Shown here one piece after another: positions 9,661 through 33,000 of a DNA stretch of 64,000 nt. Made by a program: the position numbers and the translations under genes. The notes beneath the pieces were generated by a model. That model saw nothing but the letters and a program-made list of their open reading frames with translations, did not search any database and was not told the DNA's origin. Each line of letters begins with the position of its first letter. The first letter of the stretch is position 1. This DNA is from Piscicola geometra (taxonomy: Eukaryota; Annelida; Clitellata; Hirudinida; Piscicolidae), in assembly GCA_943735955.1 (NCBI GenBank), contig OX030958.1, positions 8,861,126-8,925,125 of the forward strand, in the 5' to 3' direction.

Positions 9661-12215
9661 GTCTGTAACCATATATATATATAGGATACATATATATATA
9701 GTTTAGTATATATATATATAGTATATATTACTATAGGTATATGTCTGTAACACTCTAGCAGATAGAGTCTAGCTTTTGAAGTTTATTTTCGAAATAAAGG
9801 CCATATAAACAATTATTTAAACGAAAAAGGATTTTGTCTGAACATTATGGGTGTCCGAACAATCTGGTGATTTACGGTATTTAAAAGTTTACAAGTATAT
9901 TTTTATCTTACTGTAATGTAATTTTCCTTCTAGTCTATATAACACCTTCAAAATGTCTTCATGATATCGGTTTCTGAAATATCAAAAATTTTATTACATA
10001 AAAAAATATATTATTAATCCAAAATAATATATTTAATTATATTAGTTATAAAATTATTCTTTATAGAAATGAATAATTTATTCAAGCGTGCGTCACGATT
10101 TGAGGATTTTAACTCAGCATGTGTGTAAGCCAGAATAGATGGATGGGTGGATGACAGATTTAAATGATTGATTGGTCGGGATGGGTGAGTGAACAGATTG
10201 CTGGATAGAAGGGATGGACGCAGTGGTTATCTTGAGCACGTTAGCTGCTTCATCATCAATCTCAAAAGATTTATATTTTAGGGAATTATTTGTTAAATGA
10301 CTTTGAAGGAACAATTATCTTCAATTTCAGAGTGTTAATCAATTCAAAAGAGTAATATTTTGGACAATTAGTTTATAATACCGTTATTACTAGTGGTTAA
10401 GAATTATTCGTAAAAAACATTAAAAATAAAATTTTGCTAATAAAAATTTAGCTAGTAATTGAAAATGAAGAAATATATTATAAGGTTAAAAATATTATTG
10501 GCTAGAGTTGCTGTGTGTATAAAAGCATTATGGTGTCAAATTTTTAAAATTTCTATTTATTAAACAAATAAAAATACACATACAAATAGATTTCTATACT
10601 TATGTATTTGTATGTGCGTGTGTTCATACATTTTTAATTGAAAAAAAAGAAAGGAATGAGGAAGGCATATTTGGCTGCATGGGCGGGTGGGGTCTTTGAG
10701 GTACGGAAAACAAGGCTATTCCGAGCAAGTGTCTGTGTGTTTGCACTCTCATTAGGGCATTGTCTCGACCATTAATTGTTCCCTTTGTTCTTTTATGCTG
10801 TAAACCATTTATTTGTTCAGTGTGGATCTACGATTGATTATTGTTTGGACCAGTTTGATGAGAATTATTATTTTCTATGAATTCTTTAGCGTTTAACCTT
10901 GAAGTATGGTACGTGTAAAGCTTCAACTTGTAAATCTAAAATTTTAATTTAAAAAAATATATTTAAAACAAATCATTGTAAAAAAATGTATAAAAAAGTT
11001 TTAAAATGCGATTTTCTTTTCATCAAGAACGACCTCATCCAACACCCCTTCCTATGCGGTAATTGACACATCAAAGCAGAGTATTTCCAGCCTACACATC
11101 CTCTTTGACACTACTCAATTGCATACATTTGTGCCTTTTCCCATCGGAACACTTGAAAAAGTGTATAAATTGTTAATAATAATATATTTATTCATCCAGT
11201 GTTTATCCATATTTCTTCATTCATCTACTGTACCCCCCATTCACCACCGACTCATTCACTGTCCACAAATTCATCACCAATCCATGCACCACCCACCTAT
11301 CAATCCATCGGATGGCCATTCATCACCCTTCAAAGCGCTTTGATGTTTCAGCGCATTCCAATCAGCTTCTTCGTCACTCTCTCCCTCACATTCGTCCCAT
11401 CTTCACTGCATGAAACAAGCAACAGGCTCAAGAAAAATGCTGAAACATTCTTAGAGGCTAATATAAATGTAAGTGTTTTAATATAACACATTAACTATAT
11501 AGTTATATATGTGGTATATGGCATGTGTCTTTATCGTACATCCGTCATTTCTAGCCATTAATTACGGATTAGAGCGATCAGCAGTGCATAAGAAGCCATC
11601 AATCATCTACCTGGCTCCTCCCACAATTGATTTTCTCACCTCTAAGCGACACCTCAAGACTATAAAACTGCCTGAAGGATGGCAAGGTCTTGGCCCCTTT
11701 GAGGCAGTGGTAGTTTTGATGACATTATTTAAAAAGAAAAATTCGTTTGAGTATTCGAATTGAAAAAGAGGTTTAATTATTTTTAAAATAAAATAGAATT
11801 GTAAAAGGCTAAGATAATACTCAAATGATTGAATTCAGCGAGAATTGATTTTTGTGGAAAACATAAAATAAATTAAATAAAAAGATGAATATAGAATAAA
11901 ATTGAATGTCCAAGAGTATATGTTTTTAAGCCCCAAGACGTTAGATCTGTTAATTGTAAAAAAAACTTCTAAAATATTAAAAAGTTTTAATTTAAATATA
12001 TAGGAATCTACTCCCATTTTAACTTCATGTGAATTTATCGAATTTTCAAAGTGATCTTATATCTATAATAAATTCCATATAAAACTTAAAAAATATCTAT
12101 AAAATTATATTAAATAAACTTTAAGAAAGATTAATATAATTTTTGGTTAAAAAAAGTATACTATAAAAATAAGAATAAAAGAAATTATAATTTATTGTTA
12201 ATAATTGTGGTTGTC
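9661..12215. other. AT-rich intergenic region upstream of Nkx6
   Basis: No gene is supported here. A (TA)n tract lies at about 9670-9730. Short frames at 11119-11760 lack homology I recognise or conserved splice structure. Nkx6 regulatory sequence probably lies here, but I cannot point to sites. Confidence 0.5.
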
Positions 12216-15200
12216 ATGGCAAGCGTTACTAAGGAACCAATTGACGTATCCATTGGCAACCAAATGCTGTCCCCTAATTGGCTGAGAGTTGATGGGGACT
12301 CGGGTCAGTATTTCGATGAACAGCACCTGGAGAATCGTGATGGTTATGATGATGATAAGGCATTCGGTTATTCGCCTGGTTTCAGCGATGACTACAAGGC
12401 AAGGGGAGCAGATGAATTCAACATGACGAACAAAGTCGGTTTCGCATGCGCAATGTATAACGGAGAGGCCGAAAATGTTGTAGAAGAAAACAACAGCCAC
12501 AACAACAACCACAACAGCGACAGAAACCAACAATTTTTCACCAACAATAGCAAGCTTCCTAATCCTAATTCGTTCAGTCCTTGCAAAAACCTCCCACCGA
12601 ATTTTCAAAATGACATGAAACAATTCAACAGAACAGACCAATCGAAAATTGCAAACTACAGCAACTCTTGCAACAACACCACCAACCACAACGCTTATGA
12701 CGCTTCTAGCACTGTTAGTTGTTACTCTGACCGCCTGCACAGCCTTTACTACAACTACATGCAACACAACCTGGCTTCTAAACTTTCACCGCCATACAAC
12801 CAATACTACAATGAACACATCAATCCACACACGCCACCTCAAGCAAATTACTTCAGACAACATTTCCCGTTTTTTGGACGTTCTAGAAACTTTGATCAAA
12901 GCCATGCAGGCCTCAACAATGTCACAGAACACCCGATGATATCCCCCTCACAACATCAGGCATATCCGCAAAAACTCTACTCATACAATCCTCAAACTAC
13001 CCCCTTCAAGTACACACACAGTCCACAAGCTTTCAACACTTCCCACACACCACAAACTTCTGCCGATCAATCCGACAACCTCAAAGACCCTCTTCCAACA
13101 CCCAGCGACTCTGGCGGGTCTTTGAAGCGCTCACACCACAGCAGGCCCACTTTCAACGGGACGCAGATCTTCATGCTCGAGAAGGTGTTCGAAGAGAGCA
13201 AGTACTTGACCGGGCCAGAGAGGAATAATCTCGCCTACCATCTTGGCATGACCGATGGGCAAGTTAAGGTAGGAGTCGGTAGGTTGGAGTGGGTAGGTCG
13301 AATTTGATTGGAAAAGTTAAGATTGGAGGGCATGTTTGGATGAAAGCGGGTTAAAAGAGGTTGGATGGGGTAAGCGTGGTTGGATGGGGTAAGCGTGGTT
13401 GGATGGAAGTCATAGGGGGGTAGTGGGGTGAATGTGGGCTACTTTAAACTGGAATAGAGTAAGTCAGTAAATTGAGTTAAAGAGTTTAGTCGCTAAAATT
13501 TAGCGTTTTAAGTATTCAAAAGAGCAATTGTAGGCTGATAATAGTTTTTTTAAAGAAAAATAATAATTTGTGAAAAAAATTTTAAAAAACATAAAATTAG
13601 ATTTTTAAACCTGTTTGATAGTCAGATATGTTTTTAGTAAAAAATTTATTTGATTGGAAGCCTTTCAAAAAAAGATAATCTATTTTCACATAAAACATAA
13701 TGATTTAAAATCATCGTAAATATTTTCGACAAGTTATTTTCCTGGGCATTCATTTCTAAGCTGCCATGATTAAGCCAATTAAGACATTCTCACACAGTAA
13801 GCCACGGCCGCTAATATAAGAAAGATCACGTAACAAGAATCCCAGCTGGAGCTCTTATGTCATCGCGCATTGCTCGAAGGGGACCTCATTGATTCTTCTA
13901 GAAATATGTACAGTTAATTGTTCAACACTTGATTCCACCCCGCTGACAATCTTGTCTTTGCTCTTCCATTTTGATATAAATTTACCTGTAATTACAATCT
14001 TTCAACAAGAAAATTGCCTTTGATATGTGGGAAATGGAATTCTATCGCAGTCAATCTGGTCGTTTTTATTAGTGCAAAAGTTAATGTATAAAGTTGTAAA
14101 ATAAATGGAGCCTTGAGATTTTTCGGAGAATTGAAGGAAGAAAAAATACGAAAAAATACAAAGTTTAAATATTTTATAGTTATATAAAAAATAATTTAAT
14201 GATATAAATTTAGTTAATGCGAATGTTTTTAAAATTTGAGTAAATGATGTAAAATAAATCGCTAGGTTAAAATTATGGATTTTCGCAGATTCCTGAGTTC
14301 ATATCGTGAAAACCTACGTTTACTTAAAAAGCATCTCCTTAATTGTTAAACTTTCACTTGCATTTTGAGTGAAACTAATCTTGGCAGATGGTAGCATCGG
14401 TAAGGGATGTGATGGGAAAGGGGGGTTCGCTTACTTTTATCTGGATGGGTGCCTCTTCCATAGTCCGTCTTTTAGCTTCATTTGTCGGTTCTTACAGCTC
14501 CTTGTGTGAATTCTCGGGTTTTTAACCGGACATCAAGCAAGGTTGTTATCACTTTGAACAAGAGCCGCTTGCCTTTCATACCGATTGATTTCTCGTTTAA
14601 GTTATGTTGGAGCGTCTTGTGTATTACTGGTTTTCTAATATTTTCAGATACAGGTGTATATTAGGTGGTTCAGTGCAACGCAGCGTTGAACCTAAATGAG
14701 TATGGGCTCATAAAAATGTAATCGTTAATGCAAAAGATGCTATAAATATGGCTTGGAAGAAAATTATAGTTGCATTTTCATTTTTTATACATTTTGTCAT
14801 TCACGCAACTTAACCTACATTTAAATTGTGACTTCACAAAAAATGGAGCTTTGGTAGAGGGCAGAAGAAGAATATACGCGGAATTAAGATAGAGCGGTAG
14901 TAAGAAAGAATGCAATGAAAAATGTGATGAAAAAGTTGATGGACTTTAATAGAAGAGCATATTTTATTCCAAGTCACAAAATTATTGTCAAGTTGTAAAT
15001 AGAATTAATGAAATTATAATAAAAAAAGTTTCCAACATTTTACATTGAATATTATAATCTAATCTTGATGTAAGCAATAAATAATATAGAAATTGAAGAT
15101 ATTCAAGTTTTGTTTCTGAGAAAATTCAATGCGAGATCTTAAAAATAAAATCTCTTTAAATTTATCATGAAAATCTCTTTCGAATATTAAATTACTTTTT

Positions 15201-15890
15201 TGATACTATACTTTTTATGATAATCATTTAAAAAAGATAAATTAATATTTTTAATTAATTTTTTTTATCTATATGGAAAAATGAAGTTATTGATAGAAAA
15301 CCTTGACATAACCTGATGGTAGAGGCTTGAGCCGATTTGTAAACCTATCAAAACAGCCATCCTCCCCCAAATCACATACTGAGATCCGCGAACTCATACA
15401 ATATTGCTTCACACAACTGCAGGAATAGATTAATCGGAGCGAAAAGATATTTTTCTAGGAACCTTTCCATGAAAAACCTACTTGACATTGATGAACTTAC
15501 AAATTGTCTATGTCAACGTAATTGTTGAATATTTGTAATTATTTGTGGTTTCAATTATTAAAGCTACTTAAAAAATGAAGATTTACCCTTTTGCTTAATT
15601 AAGAAAAATATTTTGTTAAATACTTAAATTAGAGTTTGAAAATATTGCTGGAAATCAAATTTGAATGTTCTGAATTCTTATTGCAACTTAAATGATATTT
15701 GTGATATGTCTTTAATTAAAAATGAGCTAGTATAAATATTCTCACAATAAGAAGGATTAGCAATCTCTACCATCTCTCCTATGAAAAGTTTCTTAGGCTT
15801 CATCGTATTTCTAATTTTGATTCAACTTCTCCTCGGCAGGTGTGGTTCCAGAACAGACGAACCAAGTGGCGAAAGAAAACGAAGATGTGA
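12216..15890 (+). CDS. NKX6: Nkx6-class homeobox transcription factor
   Basis: Two exons, 12216-13268 and 15840-15890, give 367 residues. The homeodomain (about residues 306-365) contains [39 protein letters not shown], and in exon 2 [13 protein letters not shown] with W48, N51 and R53. KYL.GPER.LAY.LGMT is diagnostic for Nkx6. The intron falls after homeodomain residue 46, in phase 0, a common homeobox position. The long N-terminal part is Asn-, His-, Tyr- and Pro-rich without a domain I recognise. I chose the Met at 12216 (tcATGGC) over an in-frame Met 7 codons upstream that would add a hydrophobic stretch. The protein stops two residues after the homeodomain (TKM then TGA), so the C-terminal region usual in Nkx6 is missing. 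A weak alternative donor inside exon 2 (AT/gtgatc, 15887) could lead to another exon, which I could not find. In animals Nkx6 patterns nervous system and gut-derived endocrine cells. Confidence 0.9.
13269..15839 (+). other. Nkx6 intron 1
   Basis: A 2571 bp intron splits the homeobox. Near the donor is a small tandem duplication (gtggttggatggggtaagc, about 13375-13410). The remainder is AT-rich with no gene or clear repeat seen. It ends ctcctcggcag before GTGTGGTTCCAG. Confidence 0.75.
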
Positions 15891-17145
15891 TCTTTCTGTA
15901 ACAATTTCACCATTTCGTTTTGAAATATATTTTATACACGCTTTTTGGAATTATCTTTTGAATAAAAAAACACGTAGCTATTTAGTAGTTTTCTCTTGAT
16001 TTATTTCTTTTGTTTTATTTTTGATTTGAAGATTGAATATTTCAAGTAGACAGATCTTTTTCCTGGCATGAAAGTTCATAAGAAAGCCTTGATGAATAAA
16101 TCTGATTCGTTTAGACTTGGAATTCCGTAAAAAAATCATTTATAAGACGTGCAAATTTTAAAAAATCAAGAATTCAATAATTTTGTTAAATAAATGTTAA
16201 TAAAATCCACCATGTCAAAATCTTCAAATTGTTATTATTGCTAAGCTTTTGAGAGTATACCCGTAGTTAATGAAATTAAATTTTTTCTGATAATAATTAT
16301 TATAATAATTATATTATAATATGTTTTTATTTCAATTTTTAAAAAGTTACATTTCAATCATAAGTTTCTAAATGAAATTTTAGTTATTCAATCAGACTTT
16401 CAGATGTTCATTTTATTATTTTTTCTAGATTATATGTTCAAATCGTTAACAAAAATAACAAAATTGTTTTGACACTATTATTTACTTAATTGAAACTTTA
16501 TGCACAGCCAATCAATCATTTATAAGTATTACATAAAGTTGCAAAGACAAATAAAAGTTCATAAAAAGGTTTAAATGTTCAAAGTTCAGAGGTTGAAGAA
16601 CAAGAGTTGTTGGGACACTTCGCATGATTCGATGTTTTTGCGAAGGTGTGTTTTCAGCTGACTCAGTGTAATGAATTATTCTCAAATTTTGAAAGCATTT
16701 TAATGAAATCAAAACATAAATAAAAGACTGAATTTTGTTGCATTGGAATTTAAAAAGACTTTACTAATAGTTGTTGAAAATATTTCTTTGGAAGTTAATT
16801 TCCACCTAAACGTGGTTTCTAGCCTTTACATATTATATAGTTTCTCTTTGATATTATTTAAATATTATTTTAATAACGTTTTAAAGCAGGAAGCTTCAAA
16901 CGTATCAAATAAAAATAAATAATTTTACTGAAATGTGAAGTAATTTGTTCCTTTCAAGAAATGTTACTCTTTAGACTTTAAGAATGTGTCATTTAATGCA
17001 CGCATACAAAGTTATGCAGCTCATATCTATGCTTGTATATACCTTAGGATATAAAAGCCTTCTTTGGTAGTATTCAAATCGAAATTGTTGCAATAGAATA
17101 TTTCCAAAGTGATACTTTATAATTGTTGCTTTATTTGAAGCGAAA
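15891..17145. other. Intergenic region between Nkx6 and KMO
   Basis: 1255 bp of AT-rich sequence. I see no coding exon, RNA gene or repeat family in it. Confidence 0.5.
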
Positions 17146-24304
<7,159 letters not shown>

Positions 24305-26353
24305 ATGGCAAAAAACATTGATAGAAATTATTTTACTTTTATTTTTAAAAATATTTAATAAAAATGATTTTTCCAGTTCATGATTGATTTAATAAAAATA
24401 AAATTATTCTTAACTTTGTATTTATAATCTTCATCTAAATAAACAAATATAATTTATAAAACCAACTGATTTTTGTTATTTTGTAAAATTGACTTGACAT
24501 TTGAGTGAGAGCTGAAAGTTTTGAAAACGAAAGTTAAAAATCAATAAAATGAATTTTTAAGGTTTATGAATTAGTCTTATAACTTTTTTTTCATAGTCTG
24601 TATTATTCACAGCCTGACAGACGCAGGCCATGTTACAATGGTTCTAGGAACCATGGTTCTTATGCGCTAGAGGCGCAACTCCACACGACGTACACTCAAT
24701 GGATACGTCGCAAACACCGCATCATATACACTAGGTATATGATAGTTCATGGTTGCTTGTCAGGGATTCGAACTGGCAACCTTTAAGTTGCAAGTCCGAC
24801 GTCTACCATCTAACCCATCCCCGCTCCCCAAAACTGATGATAATATAACTATTAAATTGTCTGCAAAAAATTTATTGGAAATAATTTGTCACAAAATTGA
24901 TGTTTTGATCTCTCACAGGAATGTTTCTCGTTCAGGGAAAGCTTTGAAGTTTTTGGCTTTTTGAAAAAGTAGTATCCTTTAAAGATATTCAAACTAAAAC
25001 TTACCAGAATTCAATACTTAAAATATAAAAATATTATTTTTTCTTTTTTCAATAAAAATTTTCCCAATAAGGCGCTGAATGTTGCTGAGTAATTTCTAAA
25101 AATAGAAAATTTAGTTTTCATTTATTGACAATTCAAGGCAGATGTCTTCCCCATTACCATACGCTATACACTCAATTTGTCAAGTGAAACACAATTTATT
25201 TTTCATATTGGAAGTCTTTTTAAAGGTTTAATACTAAAAATATTAAAAATCTGCAAAAAATACTATTTATTAAATTTTTGCATTAAATTTGATTTCGAAT
25301 ATATCGGGAATAAAGTATTTTAAAAGTTTTTATAATTTTTTCCATTTTTATTTTGCTAGCGCCAGGAGTCATAAATGAGCTGACTGATCGATAGCCACCA
25401 ATTTCCTTTACTTTATAAATTAATTTACTTCAGATTGCATTCTTATCGGAAATAAATTTATTTAAAAAAAAATGTTTACTACTTAAATAAATATTTTTCA
25501 AATTGAAATTTCAAATGGAAAAATACATTTTAAAACACGAGACTACTTCTACTATTACCTATCACTAATAGCGAATTAGTAACAGGGCATGACTAATGAA
25601 TACACACAATTGAACACATGTTGTGGGAAGATGCAGACGAATCGCTATTGAATTCCCGCTGAGCATCCACTTGTCTAGAAGGACACTGGATGATTCATAC
25701 GGGAAGATAGAAAGCAACAAGTTGCATATGATGTACACGACAATGTTACTATATTGGTCCTTAACTCATTGCGTAGACGATCTCGTACGCTTTTATTGAT
25801 TGAGAATAACTCAAGAATATTTGAAAAAATCTAATTTACTTCTTAAGAATATATACTTAGAGTAAATTTATTCAAATACTGAATTTTTATTTATACAATT
25901 TTAAATGATTTTTTTTATCTTATAGAAATTTTTTTTACAACACACGTTTTTCAGCTTTATCTTGGAAAACAGCCTGACTTAGTAATTAATAAGATCCCTT
26001 GCATCTTTAAAAACTAAAAAATACGCATTATGAAGGCACAAATTAAGGCATTAATTTCAGCGATAAAAGTTTTTCTAACAAATCCATATTAGACTAATAA
26101 AGTATCGCATCACAACAATATCTATGACACATATAATTCAGGCTCACATCGGCCCAACAACTACACATATCATCATGGGCAGACTGATGAGCGGTGCTAT
26201 AGAGGTAGGTTACACGTGTATAGAATCGATCACGCCAACAGCTGGGGTTACTCACTATACATTAGGTAGAAATTTGCAACTCTTCAGCCAAAAGCAATTA
26301 TTTCAGGTTAATTCACATCTTTTGAGGTTTTAGTTAGCGCTTTCAACGCCAAA
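24305..26353. other. Intergenic region between KMO and beta-tubulin
   Basis: It holds the KMO 3' UTR with a poly(A) signal at 24357-24362 and the SINE at 24611-24830. The remaining sequence to 26353 is AT-rich, with no coding exon supported. Confidence 0.6.
24611..24830 (-). mobile_element. tRNA-derived SINE, copy 2
   Basis: Same element as at 3655-3855 and the longer of the two. The minus-strand tRNA-like head (24826-24750) has gggatgggttagatggtaga and ggttgccagttcgaatccc. The body contains tacgtcg, a stretch around the ctaggtatatgatagttc motif, and ends ggcctgcgtctgtcagg. This copy has about 20 bases (gcgctagaggcgcaactcca) absent from copy 1. Confidence 0.82.
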
Positions 26354-29181
<2,828 letters not shown>

Positions 29182-30006
29182 GCCGTGGTAGAATGGCGAG
29201 TTTGAAGCTGAGATGGAGAAAACATTTTCAGTCTATCTTTATTCGACCGCTAGCTTCGAGTTTTCTTAATTGATACGTTTCATTTTTTAACGTTTGTGTT
29301 CCTTTCTTCTACAAGTCACACTGAGACATTTCTTTCACACTCATTAAATTAAAACAACACGCACTTTTTCGGACCAACTTACTCTCCTAGTTTCGTTATT
29401 TCGTTCATTATGATACTTCGTGAAAGATTAAGAAGAGCCTTCAATTCCGCGCTTAATGTCTTTTAGAATCTTGTGAGGTGGCGGTACACGTTAATTCTTT
29501 GTATAATTTCAGTGTTTTTAATGTTTATATTCGATCGATTTTCCCTTTATTTTCAATAGAGCAGTTTATAAGTAACGAATAAATAGTAGGTAAAATTATA
29601 TTCGTGAATTTATTTACAGTTTCATGTGAAATGCCGCAAGATAATTTTTGCCAAAGTGGTTAATAAAACTGAAAGTTATAATTCTTGTTCAAAAATAAAT
29701 ATTCAGAAATAAATTAAAACAATATAAATTTACTAAAGAACTGAAGTTGTTAATCATATTTATAACTTTGTCATTGAAATTCCGTTGGGAATACGTTATA
29801 TGAGTCACTATGGAGTTGGAATTAGACGAATGCCTGCAGAGGAGATGAATTTGTTAAATAAAATAAAAAAATAAAATTTTATCAAGGATATTTTCTGAAA
29901 TTATTTAGTTTAAAAAGCCACAATAGATGTTATCATCAGTTGAAGAATGTCCCTTGAAAAGCAAAGGATAAACATGAACATAAGCATACGAATGGCGGGC
30001 AAGAGG
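29182..30006. other. 3' regions of beta-tubulin and golgin-84 (convergent)
   Basis: 825 bp hold the tubulin 3' UTR with its poly(A) signal and the 3' end of golgin-84 from the other strand. No further gene is seen. Confidence 0.6.
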
Positions 30007-33000
30007 TCAGGGTGAAGGAGCTTGCGGGAAGGCAAAGTCGGAAGCATGAACCTCAGGTTTGTACGTCAGAAGCACCACCATCACCCACGCGTGCAGCAGG
30101 AACTGTGGCGTGTGTGTGTGCGTTTATTCGTAAAATAATTCGTAAAAGAGCGATGATGACGACGACGATGAAGATGATGACGATGATGATGATGATGATG
30201 ATGATAATGACGATGATGATAGTCACCATGTAGATGATGATGAAGACTCGCACGATGGGGTACCTCCGGAGGAACAAGCCAAGTCTCATGCTGGAGTGGT
30301 GCAATTCTTATCATCGTCATTGTTATCAAGTCAAAACAGAATAAAATTTATATTTTTATGATTTTTGGTATTTGAAAAAAAATCTTGCAAGGCACCTAGA
30401 AAAAATAAAACACCAACAACTACAACTATAATAACGACAACAACTACAATCACAACAACTAATATCCCAACAACTACAAAACCAACAAAAAGTCACCCAA
30501 ATCGATCGATCGAGTTGGCGGCCTTCTTGACATTCCTGGCGACGCTTCCGTCAAAGGGAGACTCGTGCATGAGGTTGTTGTACCTGGCCCTCACTGGGTG
30601 GGTGGGTGAGTGTGGGAAGGGATGAGTGGGTGTGGGAAGGGATGAGTGGGTGTGGGAAGGGATGAGGCGGTGAGGAGGTAGAGAATGAATAGTAGCGAGA
30701 AAGGTGTAGGCGTAGAGAGTGGCGGTTTAGAAGGGTATATTGGAAGGTTGAGACAACTAGGTGCTTGCATTTTACCCCCAGAGTTTGGTATAAATAGAAA
30801 AAAAATAACTGAAAAAAACTAAATCCATGAAAAATATTTATAAACGAAAACATCAAATAAAAACCGTCGTCATCGTCGTTGTTCATGCTGATGGTGGAGG
30901 AGGAGTGCCTCACAGCCACCATCTCAGCCTCCTTGAAGTGCTTCTGCAGTGGTTGGCTGCTTGGTTGTAGTGAGGGTGCTAGGTAAATTAGTGTGGTGAT
31001 AATAATGGTGGTGCTTGGTTGGTTGTGGTGGAGGTAGCGAAGTAACTAGTGTGATGGTGATAAATAATCGTTGATAAACACCACATAACCACCACAAACC
31101 AAACCACCCAAAGTCACACACCTAAAAAGCACCCAGAAACCAAACCACAACTAACACACACAAAAACCAACAAAACGCAACCAGCTAACCAACCAACTCC
31201 CCACACACCTCCATGCGTTCCAACTGGAGAGAGAGTGAGTTCCTCTCGGAGGACAGTGCTTCCAGGTGCGTCTGCTTCTGAATGAGGTTCTCGGTCAAGG
31301 CGTGAAGTCTGCCCTCCAACTCCTCGTTGCTTGAGGCGTTCAGTGTTCTGGTCGTCAGCTGGGTGAAGGATGGGTGAAGGATGGGTGAAAGCGGATTTGG
31401 GAGATAGTAAAGGAGGGGGTTGAATGACCTTATGTAGGTAGTCATCTTCTACTCTTAGCCTTCCATATATCTACCATTCGTTTATTCAGCCTATCTACCT
31501 ATCTATCCAACACCTGCAAACCACCCACCCATCTATAAAACCAACCACCAATTCACCTGTCAACCCTCCATTCACCCATCCACCAACCGGCCAACCAACC
31601 ACACAACCACCCACCAACCACCCACCAACCACCCACCAACCACCCACTGCACCTGGTTTCGTAGCTTCTGTATCTCAGCCTCCCTCTCTGCCAGCCTGCC
31701 TTGCAGTTGCTTCCTCTGTGCCAACACCTCCTCATGAGCGTACGTCAGCTCCTGTGGTGGTGTGGTTGTTGTGGTGTGGTTGTTGTGGCGTGTTGGTTGT
31801 CGTGATGGTGTGTTGGTTGTTGTGGTGGTGTGGTTGGTTGTGATGGTGTGTTGGTTGTGGTGATGGTTTGGTTGGTTGTTGTGGTGGTGTGGTTGGTTGT
31901 GGTGTGTTGGTTGTTGTGGTGGTGTGTTGATTGTTGTGGTGGCGTGTTGGTTGTCGTGATGGTGTGGTTGGTTGTTGTGGTGGTGTGGTTGTTGTGGTGT
32001 GGTTGTTGTGGTGTGGTTGTTGTGGTGGTGTGGTTGTTGTGGTGGTGGTTGGTTGCTTTTGTGGTGTGGTTGGTTGTTGTGGTGGTGTGGTTGGTTGTGG
32101 TGTGTTGGTTGTTGTGGTGTGGTTGGTTGTTGTGGTGGTGTGGTTGGTTGTGGTGATGGTGTGTTGGTTGTTGTGGTGGTGTGTTGGTTGTTGTGGTGGT
32201 GTGTTGGTTGTTGTTGTGGTGTGTTGATTGTTTTGGTGGTGTGGTTGTTGTGGTGAAGTGGTTGTTGTGGTGTGTTGGTTATTGTGGTGTGTTGGTTGTT
32301 GTATAGTGTTGGTTGTTGTGGTGTGTTGGTGGTTGTGGTGGTGTGGTTGGTTGTTGTGGTGGTGTGTTGATTGTTTTATTGGTGTGGTTGTTGTGGTGAA
32401 GTGGTTATTGTGGTGTGTTGGTTGTTGTGGTGTGTTAGTTGTTGTGGAGTGTTGGTTGTTGTGGTGTGTTGGTTGTTGTGGTGTGTTGGTTGTTGTGGAG
32501 TGTTGGTTGTTGTGGTGTGTTGGTGGTTGTGGTGGTGTGGTTGGTTGTTGTGGTGGTGTGTTGGTTGTTGAGTGGTTTTGTGCGGAGGGATGGTGTAGTG
32601 ATTATGGTTGTGTGGTGTAATGGTTGTAAAGTAGAATGATGTTGAAGTGGTGTAGAGTGGTTGTGTGGAATAGTGTTTATGCGATGGTTATGTGGTCTTG
32701 GTGAGATTCTTTATGGAAACAAGTTCCTTGTAAAGTGGTGCTTGTGAGGTGGGAATGATATTTCATGTGGGCAGTTGTGTATAAAAACAATGAGCATGAC
32801 ACAGTTACTAATCATAATCACAAAGGTCTAATCAAATCCAACACAGTCAATCCCACGCAATGCAGGCCAACGCCCTCCCAACCTGCGTCTTACTGGCAAC
32901 CTCCGCCTCCAACTCATCCCTCCTCCTCCTCTCACTCCGCAGTGCATCCTCCAGAATCATCACCTGCTCCCTGCCCTCCGCTGCCTCTTGTTCGCTGTGC

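Noticed and set aside
11119..11763. Possible exons of an extra gene between the LINE and Nkx6
   Set aside because: Short frames with no recognisable domain and no coherent splice pattern.
24750..24830. A functional tRNA gene
   Set aside because: The head is tRNA-like, but it is followed by the same non-tRNA body as the copy at 3655-3855; this is a SINE.
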